Translations under genes and position numbers: made by a program
The notes under the pieces: generated by a model
What the model was told of the DNA's origin: nothing
What the model saw: only the letters and a program-made list of their open reading frames with translations
Databases searched by the model: none
From: Actinomycetota bacterium
GTDB lineage: Bacteria; Actinomycetota; Acidimicrobiia; IMCC26256; JACDBD01
Direction of reading: 5' to 3'
Assembly (NCBI GenBank): GCA_013695115.1
Contig: JACDBD010000396.1
Location: forward strand, 1 to 12,102
DNA length: 12,102 nt
Shown: one piece after another, positions 1-5,630 of the stretch
How the letters are laid out: each line of letters begins with the position of its first letter
Position numbering within the stretch: position 1 is the first letter of the stretch

Positions 1-28
1 CAGGATACCTGCGCCGCGGTCGCTCGAC

Positions 29-1189
29 TCAGACCGCCAGGCCTTCGCCCATGAGGTCGACGAAGTTGTCGCAGTAGAAGCGCCGGCGGGCGTCGTCCGA
101 CAACCCGGCGAGCGACCGTTCGAAGCGCCCGAGCGGGTTTCGCCCTCCCTCGACGTGGGGGTAGTCGGACGAGAACATGCAGACCTCGTCGCCCGACTGC
201 TCCACGATCCAGCCCGCGTCCTCGTGCGGATAGGGCGTCACCCGCACCTGGCGCCGGATGTACTCGCTCGGACGCAGCTCCAGCTTCTGCAGCCGCTCCT
301 CGTTCTTGCGGAACGCGTCGGCGGCCGAGTCGAGCGTCCGCATGAGCCCCGGGAGCCACGACGCGCCCTCCTCGATCACGCCTACCTTGAGCCGCGGGAA
401 GCGGTCGAGGATGCCGTCGATGATCATCGTGCCCATCGTCTGCATGACCGGGTACTGGATGGCGATGTAGTCGACCGAGCGGAAGTTGTCGTCGCCGCCG
501 TGGAAATCGGGGACGGGCGGGAGCCCGTTCTCCAGGTACATCGGGTCGATCAGGCGACCGCCGCCGCCGACGTGGAACACGATCGGGATGCCGGCCTCCT
601 GTGCCTGCGCCCAGAGTGGGTCGAGCCCGATGTGGCTGGGGGAGTGCCGGCGCGGGCAGGCCGACGCGATCATCAGGGCCCGGCAGCCCAACTCGAGCGT
701 CTCCCGCGCGAACGCGGCCGAGCGCTTGACGTCGGCCAGGGGGACGTACCCGACAGGGAGCAGCCGGCGGTCCACCGAGCAGAACTCGACGATGGCGCGG
801 TTGTGCCCGCGGGCGAGGCCGTAGGCGAGGTCGAGGTCGTCGCCGTGCTCCACCCACTGCAGTGTCTTGTTGGTGAAGGTGTTGAAGACGAGCTGGCTGG
901 CGAAACCGAGGAGATCGAGCGCCGCCGGCCGGTCCTCGGCGAGGAACGATCCGGTGGCCTCCCAGTTCTTGCGCAGCCAGATCTGCTCGGCGTCGTGGCT
1001 GCGGAACTCGGGATCGGCGTGCTGGTGCCGGAAATACTCGACCACCTTCCCGACGTCGTGCTCCACCGGCAGCCGCGTCCCGACAGTCAGCTCCTCGACC
1101 CGCTCGCGCACGTCGGGGTCGGCGTACGACGCGAACAGGTCGGGCGGCTCCATGATGTGGGAGTCGGCGTCGTGAATCACCGCGGTCAC
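29..1189 (-). CDS. Amidohydrolase family 2 (Amidohydro_2) metal-dependent hydrolase or decarboxylase
   Basis: 386 residues, GTG start, cytoplasmic, no signal peptide. Seen: an N-terminal D-A-D-S-H-I-M-E-P motif (residues 7-15), a mid-protein IPIVFHVGGG strand with a likely metal ligand H206, the RFPRLKVGVIEEGASWLP segment (263-280), and a C-terminal SSDYPHVEGG with the expected catalytic/metal Asp D342. These are hallmarks of the TIM-barrel Amidohydro_2 family (PF04909), which includes ACMSD and gamma-resorcylate decarboxylase. The first metal motif is D-x-H (D9, H11) rather than H-x-H, as in many actinobacterial members. It is the last gene of the minus-strand operon, 24 bp after the hpd stop, with only a weak Shine-Dalgarno. 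That position suggests a role with an aromatic acid, but the substrate cannot be read from the sequence. The family call is secure; hydrolase versus decarboxylase is open. Confidence 0.87.
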   Translation of the reverse strand: MTAVIHDADSHIMEPPDLFASYADPDVRERVEELTVGTRLPVEHDVGKVVEYFRHQHADPEFRSHDAEQIWLRKNWEATGSFLAEDRPAALDLLGFASQLVFNTFTNKTLQWVEHGDDLDLAYGLARGHNRAIVEFCSVDRRLLPVGYVPLADVKRSAAFARETLELGCRALMIASACPRRHSPSHIGLDPLWAQAQEAGIPIVFHVGGGGRLIDPMYLENGLPPVPDFHGGDDNFRSVDYIAIQYPVMQTMGTMIIDGILDRFPRLKVGVIEEGASWLPGLMRTLDSAADAFRKNEERLQKLELRPSEYIRRQVRVTPYPHEDAGWIVEQSGDEVCMFSSDYPHVEGGRNPLGRFERSLAGLSDDARRRFYCDNFVDLMGEGLAV

Positions 1190-1213
1190 GCCGGCGATCG
1201 TACCGATCGTGGG

Positions 1214-2335
1214 TCAGAGGTTGCCGCGCCGGGCCTGTTCCCGTTCGATCGCCTCGAACAGGGCCTTGAAGTTGCCCTCGCCGAAGCCGCGGGCGCCCTC
1301 GCGCTGGATGATCTCGAGGAAGAGGGTGGGCCGGTCGGTGATGCCCTCGGTGAAGATCTGGAGCAGGTGTCCCGACTCGTCGCGGTCGACGAGGATGCCG
1401 AGCTCGGTGAGTGCGTCCCACGCCAGGTCGACGCCGGCGAGGCGCTGCCGAGCTTCGTCGTAGTACGTCGGGGGAACGTCGAGGAAGCGCAGCCCCCGGG
1501 CCCGGAGGGCGCGCACCGTCGCGATGATGTCGGACGTGCGCAGGGCGATGTGCTGTACCCCGGGGCTGCCGTAGAAGTCGAGGTACTCCTGGATCTGGCT
1601 GGTGCGCAGCCCGGGCGCGGGCTCGTTGATCGGGAGCACGACCCGCCCGTGGTTCCACACCACCGTCGAGCGCAGGGCGGAGTACCCGGTCGAGATCTGC
1701 TCCTCGTCGAAGTGCGTCAGCTCGTCGAGACCGAGGACGGAGCGGTACCAGCTCACCCAGTGCTCGAGCCGGCCCCCCTCCACGTTGGCGACGACGTGGT
1801 CGAAGCCCTCGAGCCCCACGGGCGAGCCCGCCGGCCGCGACAACTGCGCCGGTTCGTAGCCCGGGGTGTACACGCCGCGATATCCGTCCCGCTCCACGAA
1901 CGTGTGGACGGTATCGCCGTACGCGGCAACGATCGCACGCGTGACCGAGCCCCACTCGTCCTCCTCGAGCCACGGGTCCCATACCGGCGTGGCACCCCGG
2001 CGGACGGCGGTGGCGAACGCGGCTCGGGCGTCGGGCACGGTGAACGCGACGTCGTGCACGCCGTCGCCGTGGGCGCGCACGTGGGCCGCGATCGCCGAGG
2101 CCGGATGCAGGGCTCCGGTCACGAGGATGCGGGCGGTGCCCTGCTCGAGCAGGTACGACGCCCGATCGGCCCGGCCGGTCTCGGGGCCGGCGTAGGCCAC
2201 GACGTCGAAGCCGAGCACCGACGCGAAGAACGCCGCCGCCTGACGGGCGTTGCCCACCCACAGCTCAAGGTGGTCGATCGCGTCGAGGCGGGGCGGCGCG
2301 ATCGCGGCGTCGAGCCGGGTGTCGAGCGTCGTCAC
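1214..2335 (-). CDS. hpd: 4-hydroxyphenylpyruvate dioxygenase
   Basis: 373 residues. Fe(II) enzyme that converts 4-hydroxyphenylpyruvate and O2 to homogentisate and CO2, the second step of tyrosine catabolism. Two vicinal-oxygen-chelate halves are visible: residues about 17-150 (IDHLELWVGNARQAAAFF) and 175-345. The 2-His-1-carboxylate iron site is complete: H180 in GFDHVVANV, H262 in GVQHIALRT and E341 in LFLEIIQREG. The family's C-terminal helix signature is present at 350-371 (GFGEGNFKALFEAIEREQ). The chosen GTG start overlaps the upstream stop as GTGA (2332-2335), giving translational coupling. The frame stays open further upstream, but that extension is arginine-rich and lies antiparallel-framed over the neighbour's coding end, so it is rejected. 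Length matches bacterial HPPD. Hydroxymandelate synthase is a sister enzyme, but the adjacent hmgA and FAA hydrolase favour HPPD. Confidence 0.95.
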   Translation of the reverse strand: MTTLDTRLDAAIAPPRLDAIDHLELWVGNARQAAAFFASVLGFDVVAYAGPETGRADRASYLLEQGTARILVTGALHPASAIAAHVRAHGDGVHDVAFTVPDARAAFATAVRRGATPVWDPWLEEDEWGSVTRAIVAAYGDTVHTFVERDGYRGVYTPGYEPAQLSRPAGSPVGLEGFDHVVANVEGGRLEHWVSWYRSVLGLDELTHFDEEQISTGYSALRSTVVWNHGRVVLPINEPAPGLRTSQIQEYLDFYGSPGVQHIALRTSDIIATVRALRARGLRFLDVPPTYYDEARQRLAGVDLAWDALTELGILVDRDESGHLLQIFTEGITDRPTLFLEIIQREGARGFGEGNFKALFEAIEREQARRGNL

Positions 2336-3072
2336 CCGGCCACCGTCCGCCGGTCGTCGTCGAGACCGCGCCAGAACGCGTGCACGCCGTCGAGGATCTC
2401 GGACGCGCCCCGGAGGAAGCGGGCTTCGTCGAAGCCGTCGGTCTCGAACGCCTCCCGCAGCTCGTCCTCGGTGTGAGCGGCGTGCTGGTCCTCGAGCGCG
2501 TCGTGGAACGTCCAGAACCCGAGCGCGAGCCCGGGGCACTCGCGCGCCTTGAACGCCTCGAGCCCGGCGATGAGCTCCTTCCAGAATCCGGCCGCGGCCC
2601 AGTGCTCGACCGCGTACGACGCGCCCTCGGCGACGGAGGCGTCCTCGGAGCCGTAGATGCGCACCAACTCGTCGCAGAAGAAGAGCGTGCTCGCCGTCCC
2701 GTGACGGCGCTTGCCCAGATCAGTGAAGCTCAGCCCGAGCGGCTCGGCGAACTTCAGCAGCCACTCGAAGTGGGCGGCGCCGAACCGGAATGTGCCGCCG
2801 TCGACGGTGCCGCCGGCGAACGTCACACCCAGCTCGTTGAGCAGGATCTCCTTGCCGGCGCGATAGCCGTCGCGGTCGGCGGCGTTGATGACCTTGCGCA
2901 GCTGGGCCTCGACGAAGAGGTGGCTGAACACCGAGAACTGCACGGTGAGGTGGCGGACCTCGTCCCGGTTGGCCTCACCCTTGGCGAACCAGGTCGTGTA
3001 CGGATTGCTCACGACGACGGCGTGGTGGGCGACGACGTCCTCGGCCCGGGCCCGGAAGGTTTCGAAGTCCAT
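2332..3072 (-). CDS. Haem-oxygenase-like (HDO/TenA/PqqC-fold) putative diiron enzyme, first gene of the hpd operon
   Basis: 246 residues, all-helical, soluble. Seen: N-terminal helices with HHAVVVSNPY (16-25) and a SHLFVEAQL helix (50-58); an N-E-L-G motif with E80; A-H-F-E-W-L with H101; EGASYAVEHWA with E149/E156; and a C-terminal H190-x3-E194-x2-H197. The last spacing matches the HxxxD/ExxH ligand set of haem-oxygenase-like diiron oxidases (family knowledge: CADD, UndA, SznF), and the earlier E, H and E could supply the remaining ligands. The ATG at 3072 is preferred over a longer start at 3108. A purine-rich GGGGGAGG lies just before 3072, and the predicted transcription start lies near 3103. 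The gene overlaps hpd by 4 bases. Members of this fold do oxidative C-C, C-N or N-oxygenation chemistry. Its substrate is unknown; an aromatic or tyrosine-related compound is inference from context. It could instead be a PqqC/TenA-like protein with other chemistry. Confidence 0.8.
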   Translation of the reverse strand: MDFETFRARAEDVVAHHAVVVSNPYTTWFAKGEANRDEVRHLTVQFSVFSHLFVEAQLRKVINAADRDGYRAGKEILLNELGVTFAGGTVDGGTFRFGAAHFEWLLKFAEPLGLSFTDLGKRRHGTASTLFFCDELVRIYGSEDASVAEGASYAVEHWAAAGFWKELIAGLEAFKARECPGLALGFWTFHDALEDQHAAHTEDELREAFETDGFDEARFLRGASEILDGVHAFWRGLDDDRRTVAG

Positions 3073-3074
3073 CG

Positions 3075-3084
3075 CCTCCCCCTT
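3075..3084 (-). promoter_or_regulatory. Ribosome binding site that decides the start of the HDO-like gene
   Basis: On the minus strand the bases read AAGGGGGAGG and end 2 bases before the ATG at 3072. The AAGGGG part sits 6 bases from that ATG. No comparable signal precedes the upstream ATG at 3108, so this site fixes the shorter start. Confidence 0.7.
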
Positions 3085-3109
3085 GTGCTCGGACGATCTG
3101 TGCTCCATA

Positions 3110-3137
3110 TTGATACCCGAGCCTACCTGTAGGTCAA
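3110..3137 (-). promoter_or_regulatory. Putative sigma70-type promoter of the HDO-hpd-amidohydrolase operon
   Basis: On the minus strand a -35-like TTGACC (3137-3132) is followed after 16 bases by TATCAA (3115-3110). That is 5 of 6 and 4 of 6 matches to the consensus. The predicted transcript would start near 3103 and carry a leader of about 30 bases with the Shine-Dalgarno at 3084-3075. This is a motif-only call. Confidence 0.45.
3122..3133. promoter_or_regulatory. 12-bp inverted repeat, candidate operator for the divergent Lrp/AsnC regulator
   Basis: CCTAC-CT-GTAGG is a perfect 5-bp inverted repeat with a 2-bp centre. It lies between the predicted -10 and -35 boxes of the minus-strand operon, where a bound protein would block RNA polymerase, and about 70 bp upstream of the regulator's own start. 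Lrp/AsnC proteins often bind palindromes of roughly this size near the gene they are encoded beside. Binding is inference. Confidence 0.4.
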
Positions 3138-3188
3138 CACATTGAGGAAGCGGTGGGCAGAATGCCCGTGAGGCAGCCGGTTATTCCG

Positions 3189-3194
3189 TACAAT
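3189..3194 (+). promoter_or_regulatory. -10 element before the Lrp gene, probable leaderless or near-leaderless transcript
   Basis: TACAAT matches the -10 consensus at 5 of 6 positions and ends 9 bases before the ATG at 3204. Transcription would therefore begin at or within a few bases of the start codon. No convincing -35 box is seen, and the only purine run is an AGG touching the ATG. Confidence 0.5.
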
Positions 3195-3203
3195 CTGGGC
3201 AGG

Positions 3204-3698
3204 ATGACCAAGCCGATCGACGGCCTCGACGGCCGCCTCATCCGGGCCCTCGCCGACAACCCCCGGGCGGGGGTGCTCGAGCTCGCCCGGATCCTGGGTG
3301 TCGCCCGGGGGACGGTGCAGGCCCGCCTCGACAAGCTGCGCCGCCGGGGCGTGATCACCGGCTTCGGCCCCGACGTCGACCTGGGCCGGGTGGGCTACGA
3401 GGTCCTGGCGTTCACCTCGATCGAGATCGCCCAGGGCCGCCTGGCCGATGTCGTCGCCCACCTCGACGACATCCCCGAGGTGCTCGAGGTGCACGCGACC
3501 ACCGGTCAGGGCGATCTGCACTGCCGGGTGGTGGCCCGGACGAACGAGCACCTGCAGCAGGTGGTGAACCGCATCCTCGAGGTGCAGGGCATCAACCGGA
3601 CGACGACGGTGATCGCGCTCTCGGAGCAGATCCGGTTCCGGGTGCTCCCGCTGGTCGCACGGGCGGCCGGATCCGACAAGGAGGCTGGCGATGGCTGA
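3204..3698 (+). CDS. Lrp/AsnC family transcriptional regulator
   Basis: 164 residues. N-terminal winged helix-turn-helix: GLDGRLIRALADNPRAGV, then LARILGVARGTVQARLDKLRRRGVI (about residues 7-51). C-terminal RAM/ligand-binding domain (about 66-140) with LEVHATTGQGDLHCRVVA, the usual G-x-x-D region that senses a small molecule such as an amino acid. Start choice: ATG at 3204, because the domain begins right after it and TACAAT lies 9 bases upstream. GTG 3153, ATG 3162 and GTG 3168 would add unconserved residues covering that box. It overlaps hmgA by 8 bases, so it is translated with the catabolic genes, and it faces the hpd operon across about 130 bp. It probably controls both operons in response to tyrosine, 4-hydroxyphenylpyruvate or homogentisate (inference). 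Confidence 0.92.
   Translation: MTKPIDGLDGRLIRALADNPRAGVLELARILGVARGTVQARLDKLRRRGVITGFGPDVDLGRVGYEVLAFTSIEIAQGRLADVVAHLDDIPEVLEVHATTGQGDLHCRVVARTNEHLQQVVNRILEVQGINRTTTVIALSEQIRFRVLPLVARAAGSDKEAGDG
3678..3684 (+). promoter_or_regulatory. Strong Shine-Dalgarno for hmgA inside the end of the Lrp gene
   Basis: AAGGAGG lies 6 bases before the ATG at 3691. It is the best ribosome binding site in the window and sits inside the last codons of the regulator, so hmgA can be translated strongly even though its start overlaps the upstream stop. Confidence 0.85.
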
Positions 3699-4803
3699 AG
3701 GGTTCGTGCGGCCCCAGTGGGTGAAGGGCACGACGTCGCGACAGGCCCATGTCGGCCTGCCCGAAGGGACAGTCGAGGAGGAGCACGGACGCGAGGGTTT
3801 CCGCGGCCCCGCCAGCCACCTCTACCGGCTTCACCCCCCGACCGGGTGGGTGTCGGTCGACGGGCCGCTCCAACCGGTGGCGCTCGACACCCGCGGCCTC
3901 GCCGGCGACGTTGATGCGCCGCCGACAGCATTGCTCACCAACGACGACGTGCGCATCGGCTGGTGGGCGCGACCGGCGGGCGAGCCGAGTTGGTTCCTCC
4001 GTGACGCCGACGGCGACGCGCTCTACCTCGTGCACGAGGGCAACGGCCGGCTGGAGACGGAGTACGGACCGCTCGACTACCGGCCGGGCGACTTCCTCCT
4101 CGTGCCCCGGGGCACCACCCACCGGTTCGTCGCGGGCGCGCCCACCGCCTTGCTCACGGTGGAGGCGCTCGAGGGCGCGCTGCGCCTTCCCGACCGCGGG
4201 TTGCTGGGGCGGCACGCCCTGTTCGATCCCGCGATGGTCGACGTCCCCGAGCCCGAGCCCCGCGACGAAGCGGGCGAGTTCGAGGTGCGGGTGCAGCGTC
4301 GTGGCGCGCTGACGTCGGTCGTGTACCCGTTCCACCCCTTCGACGTCGTCGGGTGGAAGGGTGATCTCGCGCCCCTCCGTCTCCACGTGGACGACTTCCG
4401 GCCGGTGACGTCGGCCCGCTACCACCTGCCGCCCTCGGCGCACACGACCTTCGTGGGCGAGGGGTTCGTGGTGGCAACGTTCGCGCCCCGGCCGTTCGAG
4501 TCGGACCCGGAGGCGCTGCGGGTGCCGTTCTTCCACCGCAACACCGACTACGACGAGGTGATCTTCTACCACCGGGGTGACTTCTTCAGCCGCGCCGGGA
4601 TCGAGCCCGGCATGCTCACGTTCCATCCCGCCGGCATCCATCACGGGCCCCAGCCCCAGGCGGTGGAGCGGGCCGCGGCAAGCTCGCCCGGAGGTTTCGC
4701 CGACGAGGTCGCGCTGAACGTCGACGCGCGCCGCCCGCTCGCGCTCGCCGCCGCCGCCGACAACGTGAGGGTCGACGGCTACGAGCGCTCCTGGCGGTCG
4801 TGA
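3691..4803 (+). CDS. hmgA: Homogentisate 1,2-dioxygenase
   Basis: 370 residues. Fe(II) ring-cleaving dioxygenase that converts homogentisate and O2 to 4-maleylacetoacetate. Seen: an N-terminal cupin-type barrel with YRPGDFLLVPRGTTHRF (about 130-146), and a C-terminal active-site half with FFHRNTDYDE (H282, D288/E289) and FHPAGIHHGP (H317/H318). In human HGD the iron ligands are H335, E341 and H371, within HRNCMSE and PHGPD. H282 and H318 align directly. The acid is E289 if the loop carries one extra residue, otherwise D288. The protein is shorter than the roughly 430-residue proteobacterial/human form, as in the compact HgmA-family versions of actinobacteria. It is preceded by a perfect Shine-Dalgarno and followed 1 base after its stop by the FAA hydrolase, the enzyme that acts two steps later. 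Confidence 0.92.
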   Translation: MAEGFVRPQWVKGTTSRQAHVGLPEGTVEEEHGREGFRGPASHLYRLHPPTGWVSVDGPLQPVALDTRGLAGDVDAPPTALLTNDDVRIGWWARPAGEPSWFLRDADGDALYLVHEGNGRLETEYGPLDYRPGDFLLVPRGTTHRFVAGAPTALLTVEALEGALRLPDRGLLGRHALFDPAMVDVPEPEPRDEAGEFEVRVQRRGALTSVVYPFHPFDVVGWKGDLAPLRLHVDDFRPVTSARYHLPPSAHTTFVGEGFVVATFAPRPFESDPEALRVPFFHRNTDYDEVIFYHRGDFFSRAGIEPGMLTFHPAGIHHGPQPQAVERAAASSPGGFADEVALNVDARRPLALAAAADNVRVDGYERSWRS

Positions 4804-4804
4804 C

Positions 4805-5521
4805 ATGCGGCGCCCGCCGCCCACGGAGCCGCCGTCGATCCGCGACTTCTACGCCTTCGAGGAGCACGTCGCGACCGCCCGTCGTGCCCGCGGGCTCGAG
4901 ATGGTCACCGAGTGGTACGAGGCGCCGGTCTTCTACTTCTCCAACCCGCACTCGGTAGTCGAGCCCGACCAGCCCGTCGCCGCGCCGCCCGGTTGCAAGG
5001 AGCTCGACTACGAACTCGAGGTGGCGGCGATCGTCGGCACGGAGGGGCGCGACCTCGACCCCGACGACGCCGAGGGCCACATCGCCGGGTTCACGATCAT
5101 GAACGACTGGAGCGCCCGCGACCTCCAGCGGCAGGAGATGAAGGTCGGCCTCGGACCGGCCAAGGGGAAGGACTTCGCCACCTCACTCGGGCCATGGTTG
5201 GTACCCCCCGACGAGCTGGCGGACTGCCGGGCGGGCAAGGCTTACGACCTCGCGATGACCGCCCGGGTCAACGGCCGGGAGTACTCGAGGGGAAACCTCG
5301 CTGATCTCCACTGGAGCTTCGGCGAGATGCTCGCCCACGCGTCACGCGGCACCCGGCTCGTGCCCGGGGACGTCATCGGGTCGGGAACGTGCGGCACCGG
5401 GTGCATCCTCGAGCTGTCGTTGGTGCATGGGTCGGACGAGTACCCGTGGCTCGCGCCGGGGGACGTGGTCGAGCTAGAAGTCGAGCGGCTCGGGCTCCTG
5501 CGGAACCCCGTCGTCGGTTAG
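4805..5521 (+). CDS. Fumarylacetoacetate hydrolase, single-domain form
   Basis: 238 residues. Expected to hydrolyse fumarylacetoacetate to fumarate and acetoacetate, the last step of the homogentisate route. Comparison with mammalian FAH from memory: DFYxxxxH at D14-H21 has the same 7-residue spacing as D126 and catalytic H133. LDYELEVAAIVG gives metal ligands E70 and E72 (E199/E201), and MNDWSARDLQ gives D101 (D233). The N-terminal SH3-like domain of about 118 residues in eukaryotic FAH is absent, and the protein starts almost at the catalytic core. KGKDFATSLGPWLV (about 120-133) matches the substrate-side loop. The start is 1 base after the hmgA stop with no strong Shine-Dalgarno, so it is probably translationally coupled. 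Generic FAA-fold members can be hydratases or decarboxylases, but context and the conserved D/H pair favour true FAH activity. Confidence 0.9.
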   Translation: MRRPPPTEPPSIRDFYAFEEHVATARRARGLEMVTEWYEAPVFYFSNPHSVVEPDQPVAAPPGCKELDYELEVAAIVGTEGRDLDPDDAEGHIAGFTIMNDWSARDLQRQEMKVGLGPAKGKDFATSLGPWLVPPDELADCRAGKAYDLAMTARVNGREYSRGNLADLHWSFGEMLAHASRGTRLVPGDVIGSGTCGTGCILELSLVHGSDEYPWLAPGDVVELEVERLGLLRNPVVG

Positions 5522-5630
5522 GAGCTGCCAGCGGCCTACAGGGGGCCCGGGTTCCCGGGCCCGCGGGCAGTCAGCTGCGTGCAGGAGCGCGAGCGAAGCG
5601 AGCGCGACCAGAAGAGCCGACCAGAAGAGC
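5521..5630. repeat. Intergenic hairpin element, copy 1
   Basis: Fills the gap between the convergent FAA hydrolase and PEP carboxykinase genes. In order it holds GGAGCTGCCA (5521-5530, its first G being the last base of the FAA hydrolase stop), a perfect hairpin GGGCCCGGG-TT-CCCGGGCCC (5543-5562), CAGCTGCGTGC (5572-5582), a block of 23 bases identical to copy 2 that includes GAGCGAAGCGAGCG (5590-5612), and a 13-base perfect tandem duplication CGACCAGAAGAGC x2 (5605-5617, 5618-5630) reaching the carboxykinase stop codon. The hairpin could end transcription from both sides, although no T-run follows it. Copy 2 is at 8250-8355. Confidence 0.8.
5543..5562. terminator. Possible bidirectional terminator hairpin between convergent genes
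   Basis: A 9-bp perfect GC stem with a TT centre (in practice 8 bp with a GTTC loop), located between the stop codons of two convergent genes. Position and stability suit a terminator. No U-tract is present on either side, so a canonical intrinsic terminator is not shown. Confidence 0.45.

Noticed and set aside
1..28. CAGG-ATA-CCTG inverted repeat just past the amidohydrolase stop
   Set aside because: A 4-bp stem at the window edge is too small to support a terminator call.
1195..1209. CGATCG-TAC-CGATCG in the gap between hpd and the amidohydrolase
   Set aside because: CGATCG is a common self-complementary word in GC-rich DNA; the gap is inside an operon and there is no sign of a promoter or terminator.
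1214..2335. Hydroxymandelate synthase instead of HPPD
   Set aside because: The two are related, but the neighbouring homogentisate dioxygenase and FAA hydrolase make HPPD far more likely.
155..2476. 773-codon open frame on the plus strand opposite the amidohydrolase and hpd
   Set aside because: It is antisense to two genes with complete catalytic motifs; its composition (Arg, Val, Glu, Asp, Gly rich, no domain) is typical of a GC-rich shadow frame.
3073..3108. Longer start (ATG 3108) for the HDO-like gene
   Set aside because: It has no ribosome site and lies at or upstream of the predicted transcription start, while 3072 has a strong purine-rich site.
3153..3203. Longer starts (GTG 3153, ATG 3162, GTG 3168) for the Lrp gene
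   Set aside because: The added residues do not resemble the family and would cover the TACAAT -10 box.
3592..4824. 410-codon minus-strand frame opposite hmgA
   Set aside because: No recognisable domain and fully antisense to a gene with clear iron-ligand motifs.
5543..5562. Canonical intrinsic terminator
   Set aside because: The stem is strong but no T-run follows on either strand, so it is listed only as a possible terminator.
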